A stretch of DNA of 64,000 bases, taken from the NCBI RefSeq assembly GCF_003234855.1, contig NZ_QKTO01000002.1, positions 457,229 through 521,228 of the forward strand. The letters are read 5' to 3'. Under the pieces are notes generated by a model. The model made no database searches, was not told the DNA's origin, and saw only the letters and a list, made by a program, of their open reading frames with translations. How positions within the stretch are numbered: the stretch's first letter is position 1; every line of letters starts with the position of its first letter. This document shows, in pieces, positions 1 to 7,739 of this stretch. A program made the position numbers and the translations under genes. This DNA comes from Curtobacterium sp. MCBD17_032 (GTDB taxonomy: Bacteria; Actinomycetota; Actinomycetes; Actinomycetales; Microbacteriaceae).

Positions 1-122
1 TCTGGGTCCCGTTGCTCGGCGGAGCGGTGGCGACCCTGCTCAGCGCGGTGGTCTTCGCCGCCGTGGTGTTCCAGGACGACGGGTTCGTCGCAGTGCTGAT
101 GCGGCAGGCCTCCGGAGGCTAG
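1..122 (+). CDS. C-terminal end of a membrane protein (partial)
   Basis: The window opens inside a gene read rightwards. Codons run from base 3 to a TAG at 120-122, leaving 39 visible residues. They form one hydrophobic segment (roughly WVPLLGGAVATLLSAVVFAA) followed by a short tail ending in RQASGG. This looks like the last transmembrane helix of a small integral membrane protein. Nothing in it identifies a family. Its neighbour is an M18 aminopeptidase on the opposite strand, so the two genes converge, and the 31 bp between their stop codons hold no obvious terminator hairpin. Confidence 0.6.
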   Translation, partial: WVPLLGGAVATLLSAVVFAAVVFQDDGFVAVLMRQASGG

Positions 123-153
123 GCGCCCGGAGACCTGCCACCGCAGCCGGCCG

Positions 154-1413
154 TCAGGCGAGGAAGGCGGCGACGGCCCCGTGCAGGTCGGCCAGGTCGT
201 CGACGTGCACGAGTTCCCGGACGGAGTGCATCGAGAGCAGACCGACGCCGATGTCGATCGTCGGGATCCCGAGCCGCGTCGCCGCGATCGGCCCGATGGT
301 CGAGCCGCCGGGGATGGTGTTCACGTTGACGAACGGCTGGAACGCCACCCCTGCGGACTCGCACGCGGCCGCGAACACGGCGGTGCCCTTCGCCTCGGTC
401 ATGTACCGCTGGTTCGCGCTGATCTTCAGGAGCGGACCGCCGCCCGGGCGCGGGCGGTTGGTCGGGTCGTGCTTCTCCGCGTGGTTCGGGTGGACGAGGT
501 GTCCGGCGTCGCTCGAGAGCAGCCACGACGCCCGGAAGGCGCGGGCGGCCTCGGACCGGCTCGCGCCGAGACCCTCCTGGACACGGGCGAGGACGTCCTC
601 GAGGAACGGCCCGCCGGCACCGGACGGCGAGGAGGAACCGATCTCCTCGTGGTCGAACGCCGCGAACACCGGGATGTGTTCGCCGTCCCCCGGGGCCTCG
701 ATGACCGCGCGGAGGCCGGCGTGCACGCTCGTCAGGTTGTCCATCCGTCCGGACGCCAGGAACGCGCGGTCGATGCCGATGCGGGAGGGGGACTGCGTGT
801 CGGCGAGGAACAGGTCCCACGCCACCGCGGTCTCACCGAGCCGGGAGCGCAGCCACGCCTCGACGTCGGTGCCGCCGGTCGAAGCGTCCGTGCCGACGAT
901 CGGCAGCGTGTGGCGCTGCTTGTCGAGGCCCGGGCCGTCGTTCGCACCGCGGTCGAGGTGGATCGCGAGGTTGGGGATCCGCGCGACGGCGTCGACGGTG
1001 TCGAACAAGGTCGCGGAGCCGTCGGCGTGGACGACCCGTCCGGCGATGCGGAGGTCCCGGTCGAGCCACGTCGACAGGACCGGGCCGCCGTAGACCTCGA
1101 CGTTGAGCTGCTCCCAACCGCCGACCCGGACGGCGGGGTTCGGCTTGATGCGGAACCCGGGGGAGTCGGTGTGGGCGCCGAGGATGCGGAACGGCGTCGT
1201 CGCCGAGGCCCCCTCCGGCAGTCGCCAGGCGATGACCGCACCGTCCCGGACGACGACGTAGGCACCCGGTCCGGTCGGCCAGGCGTCGGTCTCGCCGAGG
1301 TCGGTGAACCCGGCGGCCACCAGACGGTCGCGGGCGACCGAGGCGGCGTGGAACGCGGTCGGGGACTCCGTGACGAAGTGGGCGAACTCGCTGGCGATGG
1401 CGTCGACGGTCAT
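154..1413 (-). CDS. M18 family aminopeptidase (aspartyl aminopeptidase type)
   Basis: Cytosolic zinc metallopeptidase that removes N-terminal residues, classically acidic ones, from peptides. The 419-residue product has the M18 landmarks: the metal ligand motif AHTDSPGF (His81, Asp83), the acidic FDHEEIGSSSPSGAGG stretch near residue 257 with the catalytic and bridging Glu residues, and a late His in LLSMHSVREL. The length is normal for the family. The start chosen is ATG at 1413, giving MTVDAIASEF; the frame stays open upstream to 1494 but that extension has no family resemblance. It lies downstream of fba on the same strand, separated by a hairpin at 1469-1501, so it is probably transcribed on its own. 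Family assignment is secure, substrate preference is inferred. Confidence 0.93.
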   Translation of the reverse strand: MTVDAIASEFAHFVTESPTAFHAASVARDRLVAAGFTDLGETDAWPTGPGAYVVVRDGAVIAWRLPEGASATTPFRILGAHTDSPGFRIKPNPAVRVGGWEQLNVEVYGGPVLSTWLDRDLRIAGRVVHADGSATLFDTVDAVARIPNLAIHLDRGANDGPGLDKQRHTLPIVGTDASTGGTDVEAWLRSRLGETAVAWDLFLADTQSPSRIGIDRAFLASGRMDNLTSVHAGLRAVIEAPGDGEHIPVFAAFDHEEIGSSSPSGAGGPFLEDVLARVQEGLGASRSEAARAFRASWLLSSDAGHLVHPNHAEKHDPTNRPRPGGGPLLKISANQRYMTEAKGTAVFAAACESAGVAFQPFVNVNTIPGGSTIGPIAATRLGIPTIDIGVGLLSMHSVRELVHVDDLADLHGAVAAFLA

Positions 1414-1468
1414 CCGTCCATCGTGGCACGGCGGCCGTGGGCGGACGCAGTGGAGGCCACCGGACGCA

Positions 1469-1501
1469 GAACGGGGCACGTCCGTCGGACGCACCCCGTT
1501 C
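1469..1501 (-). terminator. Terminator hairpin after fba
   Basis: Arms gaacgggg (1469-1476) and ccccgttc (1494-1501) enclose a smaller gtcc/ggac stem. It sits about 22 bp past the fba stop codon on that strand. No clear U-tract follows, as is common in G+C-rich actinobacteria. Confidence 0.55.
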
Positions 1502-1523
1502 CTCCCGGCACGGGCCGGGTCCG

Positions 1524-2552
1524 TCAGCTCTGGGACTGCCCTGCGGAGCCGAGGACCTTGGTCGCCTCGACGACGCGGGCCGCCATCGCGGTCTCGGCGA
1601 CCTTGCCCCAGGCGCGCGGGTCGTACTGCTTCTTGTTGCCGACCTCCCCGTCGAGCTTGAGGACGCCCTCGTAGTTGGAGAACATCGAACCGGCGATCGA
1701 CCGCGTGAACGCGTACTGCGTGTCCGTGTCGATGTTCATCTTGATCACGCCGTTGCGGACGGCCTCGTGGATCTCGTCGTCGGTCGAACCGGAACCACCG
1801 TGGAAGACGAGGTCGAGCGGGTTCTGGCCCGTGCCGTGCTTCTGGGCGATGGCGTCCTGGATCTCGCCGAGGAGCTCGGGGCGGAGCTTCACGTTGCCCG
1901 GCTTGTAGACACCGTGCACGTTGCCGAAGGTCAGCGCGGCGATCCAGCGGCCCTGGTCACCCATCCCGAGCGCTTCGACGACCCGCTCGACGTCGTTCGG
2001 GGTCGTGTACAGGGCGTCGTTCGTGCCCTCGTGCTGCACGCCGTCCTCTTCACCACCGACGACGCCGATCTCGACCTCGAGGATGGCGTTGATGTTCCGC
2101 GTCTTCTCGATCATCGTCTTGGCGATCTCGATGTTCTCGTCGAGAGGGACCGCCGAGCCGTCCCACATGTGCGACTGGAAGATCGGGTTGCGACCCGCAC
2201 GCACCTCTTCCTCGCTCGCGGCGATGAGCGGCAGGACGAAGCCGTCCAGGGCGTCCTTCGGGCAGTGGTCCGTGTGCAGCGCGACCGTGATCGGGTAGTT
2301 CTTCGCGACCTCGTGCGCGAAGGCCGCCATCGCGAGGGCGCCGGCTGCACGGTTCTTGACGGTGTGGCCGGCGAAGTAGTCCGCACCACCGGTGGTCACC
2401 TGGATGATGCCGTCCGACCCGGCCTCGGTCAGGCCCTGGAGGACCGCGTTGATGGTCTGGGACGACGACACGTTGACAGCGGGGTAGGCGAACTTCCCGG
2501 CCTTCGCGCGGTCGATCATCTCGGCGTACTGGTCCGGCGTTGCGATGGGCAC
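1524..2552 (-). CDS. fba: Class II fructose-bisphosphate aldolase
   Basis: Zinc-dependent aldolase that splits fructose 1,6-bisphosphate into dihydroxyacetone phosphate and glyceraldehyde 3-phosphate, working in both glycolysis and gluconeogenesis. The 342-residue protein has the class II zinc site HTDHCPKD (residues 93-100) and the phosphate-binding FHGGSGSTDDEI segment followed by VIKMNIDTDTQYAFTR. Length is typical of the actinobacterial/E. coli FbaA type. The start is GTG at 2552 with a good AAGGAGA ribosome site five to six bases upstream. It is divergent from glpX, whose product acts on the same sugar phosphate, with about 156 bp of shared promoter region between them. Confidence 0.97.
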   Translation of the reverse strand: MPIATPDQYAEMIDRAKAGKFAYPAVNVSSSQTINAVLQGLTEAGSDGIIQVTTGGADYFAGHTVKNRAAGALAMAAFAHEVAKNYPITVALHTDHCPKDALDGFVLPLIAASEEEVRAGRNPIFQSHMWDGSAVPLDENIEIAKTMIEKTRNINAILEVEIGVVGGEEDGVQHEGTNDALYTTPNDVERVVEALGMGDQGRWIAALTFGNVHGVYKPGNVKLRPELLGEIQDAIAQKHGTGQNPLDLVFHGGSGSTDDEIHEAVRNGVIKMNIDTDTQYAFTRSIAGSMFSNYEGVLKLDGEVGNKKQYDPRAWGKVAETAMAARVVEATKVLGSAGQSQS

Positions 2553-2708
2553 TGAGTTCTCCTTCGACTTCTTCGGTGATGTCGCAACCGATGCTAGTCA
2601 GGGCCGGTTGGTGGGCGGTGGATGTGTCGGCGGTCTGTGGACGGGGCACGGTGTGCACATCCGTGCGCGCAGGAAGGCCGGGGAGGTGGCGGTCGGTAGG
2701 CTCGGGTC

Positions 2709-3698
2709 GTGACTCCCACGACTGAGACCGGCTCCCTGTTCCTCCAGCCCGACCGCAACCTGGCGCTCGAGCTCGTGCGTGCGACGGAGGCCGCCGCGAT
2801 CCGGGCACAGCCGTGGGTCGGCCGTGGCGAGAAGAACCTCGCCGACGGCGCCGCGGTCGACGCCATGCGCAAGTTCCTCGGCACGGTGAACTTCGACGGC
2901 GTGGTCGTCATCGGCGAGGGCGAGAAGGACAACGCGCCGATGCTCTACAACGGCGAGCACGTGGGCAACGGCCACGGCCCGGCGTGCGACATCGCGGTCG
3001 ACCCGATCGACGGCACCTCGCTGACCGCGGCCGGCCGCCAGAACGCCATCTCCGTCATGGCCGTGTCCGACCGCGGCTCCATGTACGACCCGTCCGCCGT
3101 GTTCTACATGGACAAGATCGCCGCCGGACCCGAGGGCCGAGGCGTCCTGGACCTCGAGAAGCCGATCGGCGAGAACATCCGTGCGCTCGCGAAGGCGAAG
3201 GGCAAGGACCTCGAGGACATGGTCGTCGCCGTCCTCGACCGCCCGCGCCACGACGAACTCATCCGCCAGATCCGCGCGACCGGCGCCGGCACCCGACTGC
3301 TGCTCGACGGTGACGTCGCCGGCGGCATCGCGGCCGCGCTGCCCGGGTCGAACATCGACATGTGCGTCGGTGTCGGTGGGACGCCCGAGGGCATCATCAC
3401 CGCGTGCGCGATCAAGGCGCTCGACGGCGTGATCCTCGGCAAGCTCCAGCCGAAGGACGACGAGGAGCGCGAGCGGGCCATCGCAGCCGGCCACGACCTC
3501 GACAAGGTGCTCGACCAGGACGACCTCGTCACGGGCGACAACACGTTCTTCGTCGCGACCGGTGTCACCGACGGGGTCCTCGTCGACGGTGTTCGCCGTT
3601 CGCGCGGCGTCATCCACACCGACTCGCTCGTGCTGCGGTCCCGCTCGAACACGATCCGCCGTATCCAGGCGGACCACCGCGCCGAGAAGTGGTTCTGA
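2709..3698 (+). CDS. glpX: Class II fructose-1,6-bisphosphatase (GlpX)
   Basis: Hydrolyses fructose 1,6-bisphosphate to fructose 6-phosphate, the committed step of gluconeogenesis; in actinobacteria GlpX is usually the sole FBPase. The 329-residue product carries the metal and substrate motifs of the GlpX class: [12 protein letters not shown] (from residue 67) and DPIDGTSLT (98-106). The GTG start has no ribosome site. Instead a -10 hexamer TAGGCT at 2697-2702 ends six bases before it, pointing to a leaderless mRNA. Divergent from fba, so both gluconeogenic enzymes share one intergenic control region. A strong bidirectional terminator follows. Confidence 0.97.
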   Translation: MTPTTETGSLFLQPDRNLALELVRATEAAAIRAQPWVGRGEKNLADGAAVDAMRKFLGTVNFDGVVVIGEGEKDNAPMLYNGEHVGNGHGPACDIAVDPIDGTSLTAAGRQNAISVMAVSDRGSMYDPSAVFYMDKIAAGPEGRGVLDLEKPIGENIRALAKAKGKDLEDMVVAVLDRPRHDELIRQIRATGAGTRLLLDGDVAGGIAAALPGSNIDMCVGVGGTPEGIITACAIKALDGVILGKLQPKDDEERERAIAAGHDLDKVLDQDDLVTGDNTFFVATGVTDGVLVDGVRRSRGVIHTDSLVLRSRSNTIRRIQADHRAEKWF

Positions 3699-3715
3699 TC
3701 CGCTGACCCGCGGCC

Positions 3716-3767
3716 GCGCCCGACCCGGCCCGGCCCGCGCCCGACCCGGCCCGGCCCGGCCCGGCCG
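3716..3767. repeat. Pure G+C simple repeat (ccggc/cccga units)
   Basis: About 52 bases made only of G and C apart from three A residues, built from repeated cccgg/cccga words (for example cgacccggcccggcccg twice). It lies just after the glpX stop codon and before the terminator hairpin. It codes for nothing on either strand and looks like a slippage-generated tract. Confidence 0.7.
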
Positions 3768-3793
3768 TGGTGCCCCGCGGACCCGCACAACGA

Positions 3794-3835
3794 GAACCCG
3801 CTCGAACCACGTCATCCCGTGGTTCGAGCGGGTTC
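3794..3835. terminator. Bidirectional terminator between glpX and rmuC
   Basis: Perfect 18-bp inverted repeat: arm 3794-3811 (starting gaacccgctcgaacc) and arm 3818-3835, with a six-base loop tcatcc, followed by ttctt. It is placed between two convergent genes and can serve both. Confidence 0.9.
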
Positions 3836-3894
3836 TTCTTGTGCCGGTCCCGACGGCGCCAGGCGAGCGGGGCGAGGACGAGCGCGGTCGCCGC

Positions 3895-5157
3895 TCAGTC
3901 GCGCTCGGTGCTCGCGACGAGCTCCGGCGCCGTCAGCAACCGCGGCTCGTCCTCGATCGACGTCGGGTCCGCGATGACCTTCGACTCGTCGAGCAACGAC
4001 AGCCGCCGGGCACTCGGGAGCACCTGCCGCTCGAGCGACCCAACGAACCGGTTGTAGTCGACGACGGCGCCGCGGATCGACCGGCCGAGCTTGTCCACAT
4101 GCCCCGCCATCGTCGACAGCCGCCCGTGCAGCTCGCGCGAGACCCGGAACAGCTCGCGGGCCTCCTGCGTGACGACGTCCTGCTGCCACGAGAACGCGAC
4201 CGTCTTCAGCACCGACCACAGCGTCACGGGTGAGGCCAGCGCCACCCGCTTGCGGAACGCGTGGTCGAGCAGGCCCGGGTCGGCGGCGAGGGCGCTCGCG
4301 ATGAGGGACTCCGACGGGATGAACGCCACGGTCAGCTCGGGGGAGGCGTCGTAGCCCGACCAGTACTCCCGGGCGGCGAGGGCGTCGACGTGCGCCCGGA
4401 GCGCCCGGACGTGCTGCGCCATGAGCTGCTCACGCCGTGCACCCTCCGCCCCGGTCGCCGACGTCGGTATGTCCATCGCCTGCAGGTACGCGGCGAACGG
4501 CACCTTGGCGTCGACGGCGATGGACTTCCCGCCGGGCAGGTGCACGATCATGTCCGGTCGAGCAGCCCCCGCCGTGGTGGTCACCGACGACTGCACGTCG
4601 AAGTCCACCCGCTCGAGCAACCCCGCGGCCTCGACCACGTTCCGCAACTGCGTCTCACCCCACACCCCGCGCGTGCTGTTCGACGACAGTGCGCTCGCGA
4701 GGGTCTCGGCCGTGGCGCGGAGGCGTTCCTCGGACTCGGCGGCCGACCGGAGTTGCGCGGAGAGGGCACCGTACTGCTCGCTCCGGGAGCGCTCGAGTTC
4801 GGCGATCTTCTCCCGCATGACCTGCAACGTGTCGGCGACGGGGCTGAGCGCGGACAGCACCTTCGACTCGTCCTGCGCGCGGTTCGACTCGGCGCCGTGC
4901 ATGCGCTGCACGAGGTGCTCGAGCTCGGCGGTCCGGCGCTCGAGGGAGTCGACCTGCCGGCGGTACTGCGCGTCCTGCGCGTCGAGCCGCTCCTCGGCGT
5001 CGCGCCGGGCTGCGTCGAGCTGCGAGCGGAGGCCGTCCGCCGTCGCGTGCGCGGTCGCGGCGTCCACCCCGGCCCGGGAACGGGCGAGCGACCATGCCAC
5101 CACGGCGCCGACGGCGATGCCGATCACGAGACCGATGACCAGGGCGAGGATCTGCAT
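3895..5157 (-). CDS. rmuC: DNA recombination protein RmuC
   Basis: RmuC proteins limit recombination between inverted repeats and contain a PD-(D/E)XK-like nuclease fold. This 420-residue member has an N-terminal transmembrane anchor (about residues 2-24, MQILALVIGLVIGIAVGAV), a long coiled coil (about 30-160, rich in E/R/Q), then the RmuC domain beginning at STRGVWGETQLRNVVEAAGL and including MIVHLPGGKSIAVDAKVPF and TVAFIPSESLIASAL. Order and length match the family. The ATG start is preceded by tandem 15- and 18-bp repeats in the 5' region. The exonuclease gene lies upstream on the same strand, so the two may be co-transcribed. Confidence 0.93.
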   Translation of the reverse strand: MQILALVIGLVIGIAVGAVVAWSLARSRAGVDAATAHATADGLRSQLDAARRDAEERLDAQDAQYRRQVDSLERRTAELEHLVQRMHGAESNRAQDESKVLSALSPVADTLQVMREKIAELERSRSEQYGALSAQLRSAAESEERLRATAETLASALSSNSTRGVWGETQLRNVVEAAGLLERVDFDVQSSVTTTAGAARPDMIVHLPGGKSIAVDAKVPFAAYLQAMDIPTSATGAEGARREQLMAQHVRALRAHVDALAAREYWSGYDASPELTVAFIPSESLIASALAADPGLLDHAFRKRVALASPVTLWSVLKTVAFSWQQDVVTQEARELFRVSRELHGRLSTMAGHVDKLGRSIRGAVVDYNRFVGSLERQVLPSARRLSLLDESKVIADPTSIEDEPRLLTAPELVASTERD

Positions 5158-5195
5158 GACGCGACCCTGGCAGGTCCCACCGACACCGGGCCTCC

Positions 5196-5268
5196 CGGCC
5201 GGCGGCGAGCCGGCCGGCGGCGAGCCGCCCGACGGACCGGACCGTGCCGTCGGACCGGACCGTGCCGT
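5196..5268. repeat. Two adjacent short tandem duplications upstream of rmuC
   Basis: A 15-mer, cggccggcggcgagc, occurs twice head to tail at 5196-5210 and 5211-5225. It is followed by an 18-mer, cggaccggaccgtgccgt, twice head to tail at 5233-5250 and 5251-5268. Both duplications are perfect and lie between the exonuclease stop and the rmuC start, within the likely rmuC leader. Confidence 0.85.
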
Positions 5269-5274
5269 CGGACG

Positions 5275-5940
5275 TCAGTCCGAGAAGACCATCGGTCGGC
5301 GGGACAGCCGCGGCTGCGGCGTCGTCGTCTTCGGCTTCTCGACGCGGGCGCGCACCGGGTTGATCGTGACCCGGGTGACCGCGCCGAGCGCCTCGACCGT
5401 CGGGACACCGTGGAAGCCCGCTGCGTGCACGACGATGGCGGCACACGCCTCGGCGTCGGCGGCCGCGTCGTGGTGCTGGAAGCCCGAGAACCCCGCTGCC
5501 GTCGCGGCGACCGGCAGGCGGTACGAGTCAAGCGTGTACGTCTTCCGCGCGACCGCCAGCGAGCACATCGAGTGATGCTCGGCGATGTCGATGCCGGTCG
5601 CAGCGCACCCACCGGCGATGACGCCCATGTCGAAGCGGGCGTTGTGCGCGACGAGCACGTCCCCCTCGGCGAACGCGACGAGGTCCGGGTACTGCTGCTC
5701 CCACGTCTTCGCGTGCGTCACGTCCGACTCGACGATGCCGTGGATCCGCGTGTTCCACTCAAGGAACGCGTCGTGCCCGGCGGGCGGTCGGATGAACCAG
5801 GAGGCCCGTTCCACGACGCGGCCGCCGCGCACCTTGACGAGACCCACGGAACACGCGCTGGCGGGCGAGTTGTTCGCGGTCTCGAAGTCGATCGCGGTGA
5901 AGTTCAACACGTCCTCGATCGTCGCACGGGGATCCGACAT
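5275..5940 (-). CDS. DEDDh 3'-5' exonuclease domain protein (DnaQ/epsilon-like)
   Basis: A 221-residue stand-alone exonuclease of the DnaQ/RNase T superfamily. Exo I motif is AIDFETAN (Asp18, Glu20), Exo II is HNARFDMGV, and Exo III is HHDAAADAEACA with the His and Asp of the DEDDh subclass. The closing 30 residues are basic and Pro-rich (KPKTTTPQPRLSRR). The start chosen is ATG at 5940 (MSDPRATIED), which places the first acidic motif close to the N terminus as usual. The substrate (proofreading, RNA trimming or repair) cannot be told from sequence. It is the gene upstream of rmuC, which suggests a DNA-metabolism unit. Confidence 0.85.
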   Translation of the reverse strand: MSDPRATIEDVLNFTAIDFETANNSPASACSVGLVKVRGGRVVERASWFIRPPAGHDAFLEWNTRIHGIVESDVTHAKTWEQQYPDLVAFAEGDVLVAHNARFDMGVIAGGCAATGIDIAEHHSMCSLAVARKTYTLDSYRLPVAATAAGFSGFQHHDAAADAEACAAIVVHAAGFHGVPTVEALGAVTRVTINPVRARVEKPKTTTPQPRLSRRPMVFSD

Positions 5941-6000
5941 CACCGGAACCGGACGCGGCGTGGTGCCGGCGGCGGGTCGGGCTGCTCGTACGCTGTGGCG

Positions 6001-6537
6001 ATGGAGACCGGACCGGCACGCGCCCCGCTCGTCCTCGTCCTCGCGGGGGCGGGGTACGGGCAGCAGGCACCACTCCTCCGCTGGTCGACGGCCATCGCAC
6101 GTCAGTCCGGCTGCGAGGTGCTCGCCCCCGTGTGGACGGTCGACGATCCTGCCCGTGCCGATCCGGTCGGCTTCGTCACGCAGCACGTCGAGACCGTGCT
6201 CGCAGGCCGTCTGCCCGACCTCGTCGTCGCCAAGTCCTTCGGGTGCTCCCTCCTCCCGTGGGCGGTGGCGAACGGCGTCCCGGGCGTCTGGCTGACCCCG
6301 GTGCTCACCGAGGACGCGGTGCGGGACGCGCTCGCCGCGGTCGGCGACGGACACGTCGCGGTCGGCGGCTCCGCCGATCCGATGTGGCGGCCGGAGCGCG
6401 TCCCGCGGACCCGGGCGCAGCTCGTCACCGTCGACGGAGCCGACCACGCGCTCGAGGTCCCCGGTGACTGGCGTCGCTCCCAGCGCCTCCAGTCCGACGT
6501 CCTCGAGCTCGTCGAGCGGGCGGTCCGCGCCCGCTGA
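6001..6537 (+). CDS. Small alpha/beta hydrolase
   Basis: A 178-residue cytosolic protein resembling small alpha/beta hydrolases. It shows LVLVLAGAGYGQQAPLLRW near the N terminus (oxyanion-hole region), a nucleophile elbow VVAKSFGCSLLPWA with Ser in a degenerate AxSxG setting, and a C-terminal GADHALEVPGDW with the likely catalytic His. There is no signal peptide. A -10 hexamer TACGCT at 5989-5994 ends six bases before the ATG, so the mRNA is probably leaderless. It is divergent from the exonuclease. Substrate unknown. Confidence 0.75.
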   Translation: METGPARAPLVLVLAGAGYGQQAPLLRWSTAIARQSGCEVLAPVWTVDDPARADPVGFVTQHVETVLAGRLPDLVVAKSFGCSLLPWAVANGVPGVWLTPVLTEDAVRDALAAVGDGHVAVGGSADPMWRPERVPRTRAQLVTVDGADHALEVPGDWRRSQRLQSDVLELVERAVRAR

Positions 6538-6598
6538 CGCGACCGGTCGGGAGGCCCGGGTCGGCCCCGTCACGCCGCCGCCGGTAGGCTGTGCTCCC

Positions 6599-7672
6599 GT
6601 GGCTCTCACCATCGGAATCGTCGGTCTCCCGAACGTCGGCAAGTCGACCCTGTTCAACGCCCTGACCAAGAACCAGGTGCTCGCGGCCAACTACCCGTTC
6701 GCCACCATCGAGCCGAACGTCGGGGTGGTGAACCTGCCGGACCCGCGCCTCGACCAGCTCGCGGAGCTGTTCGGCTCGGAGAAGACCGTGCCCGCGCCGG
6801 TGTCGTTCGTCGACATCGCCGGCATCGTCAAGGGCGCGAGCGAAGGTGAAGGGCTCGGCAACAAGTTCCTCGCCAACATCCGCGAAGCCGACGCCATCGC
6901 GCAGGTCGTCCGCGGGTTCACCGACGACGACGTCGTGCACGTGGCGAACAAGGTCTCGCCGGCGGACGACCTCGAGGTCATCAACACCGAGCTGATCCTC
7001 GCCGACATGGAGACCATCGGCAAGGCGCTCCCGCGGTACGAGAAGATGCTCAAGCTGAAGCAGGCCGAGCCGATCGTGCTCGAGACCGCTCGTCAGGCCC
7101 GTGCCGAGCTCGAGAAGGGCGTGCTGCTCTCCGCCACCTCGATCGACCTCGAGCCGATCAAGGAGCTCGGGCTGCTCAGCGCCAAGCCCTTCATCTTCGT
7201 GTTCAACGTCGACGAGGCGATCCTGACCGACGAGGCCCGCAAGGCCGAACTCGCCGCCCTCGTCGCCCCGGCGAACGCGGTGTTCCTCGATGCCCAGGTG
7301 GAGTCCGAGCTCATCGACCTCGACCCGGCGGACGCCGCCGAGCTCCTCGAATCGACCGGTCAGACGGAGTCCGGCCTCGACCAGCTCGCCCGCATCGGGT
7401 TCGAGACCCTCGGGCTGCAGACGTACCTGACGGCCGGTCCGAAGGAGTCCCGTGCCTGGACGATCGGCAAGGGGTGGAAGGCACCCCAGGCTGCCGGCGT
7501 CATCCACACGGACTTCGAGAAGGGCTTCATCAAGGCGGAGGTCATCTCGTTCGACGACCTCATCGCCACCGGCTCCATCGCCGAAGCCCGCGCGCAGGGC
7601 AAGGCCCGCATCGAGGGCAAGGACTACGTCATGCAGGACGGCGACGTGGTGGAGTTCCGCTTCAACAACTAG
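6599..7672 (+). CDS. ychF: Redox-regulated ATPase/GTPase YchF (OLA1 family)
   Basis: Ribosome-associated P-loop protein of the Obg/OLA1 family, ATP-preferring, linked to stress and translation control. The 357-residue product has G1 GLPNVGKST (9-17), the SFVDIAGIVKGASEGEGLGN switch region, the NVDE variant of G4 that gives ATP preference, and a C-terminal TGS domain (HTDFEKGFIKAEV to GDVVEFRFNN). Length is typical. A -10 TAGGCT at 6585-6590 ends eight bases before the GTG, suggesting a leaderless mRNA. The last 28 bases before the stop are repeated 1.6 kb downstream at 9248-9275, and the present TAG stop comes from the inserted side. Confidence 0.97.
   Translation: MALTIGIVGLPNVGKSTLFNALTKNQVLAANYPFATIEPNVGVVNLPDPRLDQLAELFGSEKTVPAPVSFVDIAGIVKGASEGEGLGNKFLANIREADAIAQVVRGFTDDDVVHVANKVSPADDLEVINTELILADMETIGKALPRYEKMLKLKQAEPIVLETARQARAELEKGVLLSATSIDLEPIKELGLLSAKPFIFVFNVDEAILTDEARKAELAALVAPANAVFLDAQVESELIDLDPADAAELLESTGQTESGLDQLARIGFETLGLQTYLTAGPKESRAWTIGKGWKAPQAAGVIHTDFEKGFIKAEVISFDDLIATGSIAEARAQGKARIEGKDYVMQDGDVVEFRFNN
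7643..7670 (+). repeat. Left copy of 28-bp direct repeat (att-like, within ychF)
   Basis: Identical over 28 bases to 9248-9275. It encodes DVVEFRFNN plus the first base of the ychF stop codon. The flanking bases differ on both sides: c then a here, t then g at the right copy, so the match is exactly delimited. Confidence 0.95.
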
Positions 7673-7739
7673 TAGCGCTTTCCCGCAGATTTGCGATTGT
7701 CGAGGTAAAGCTGGCTGTCGCCGCTCCCGGGCGTGTCGA

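Noticed and set aside
3716..3767. G+C-only tract considered as a recombination or replication site
   Set aside because: It has no palindrome, no known motif and no partner copy. Simple slippage at a gene end explains it.
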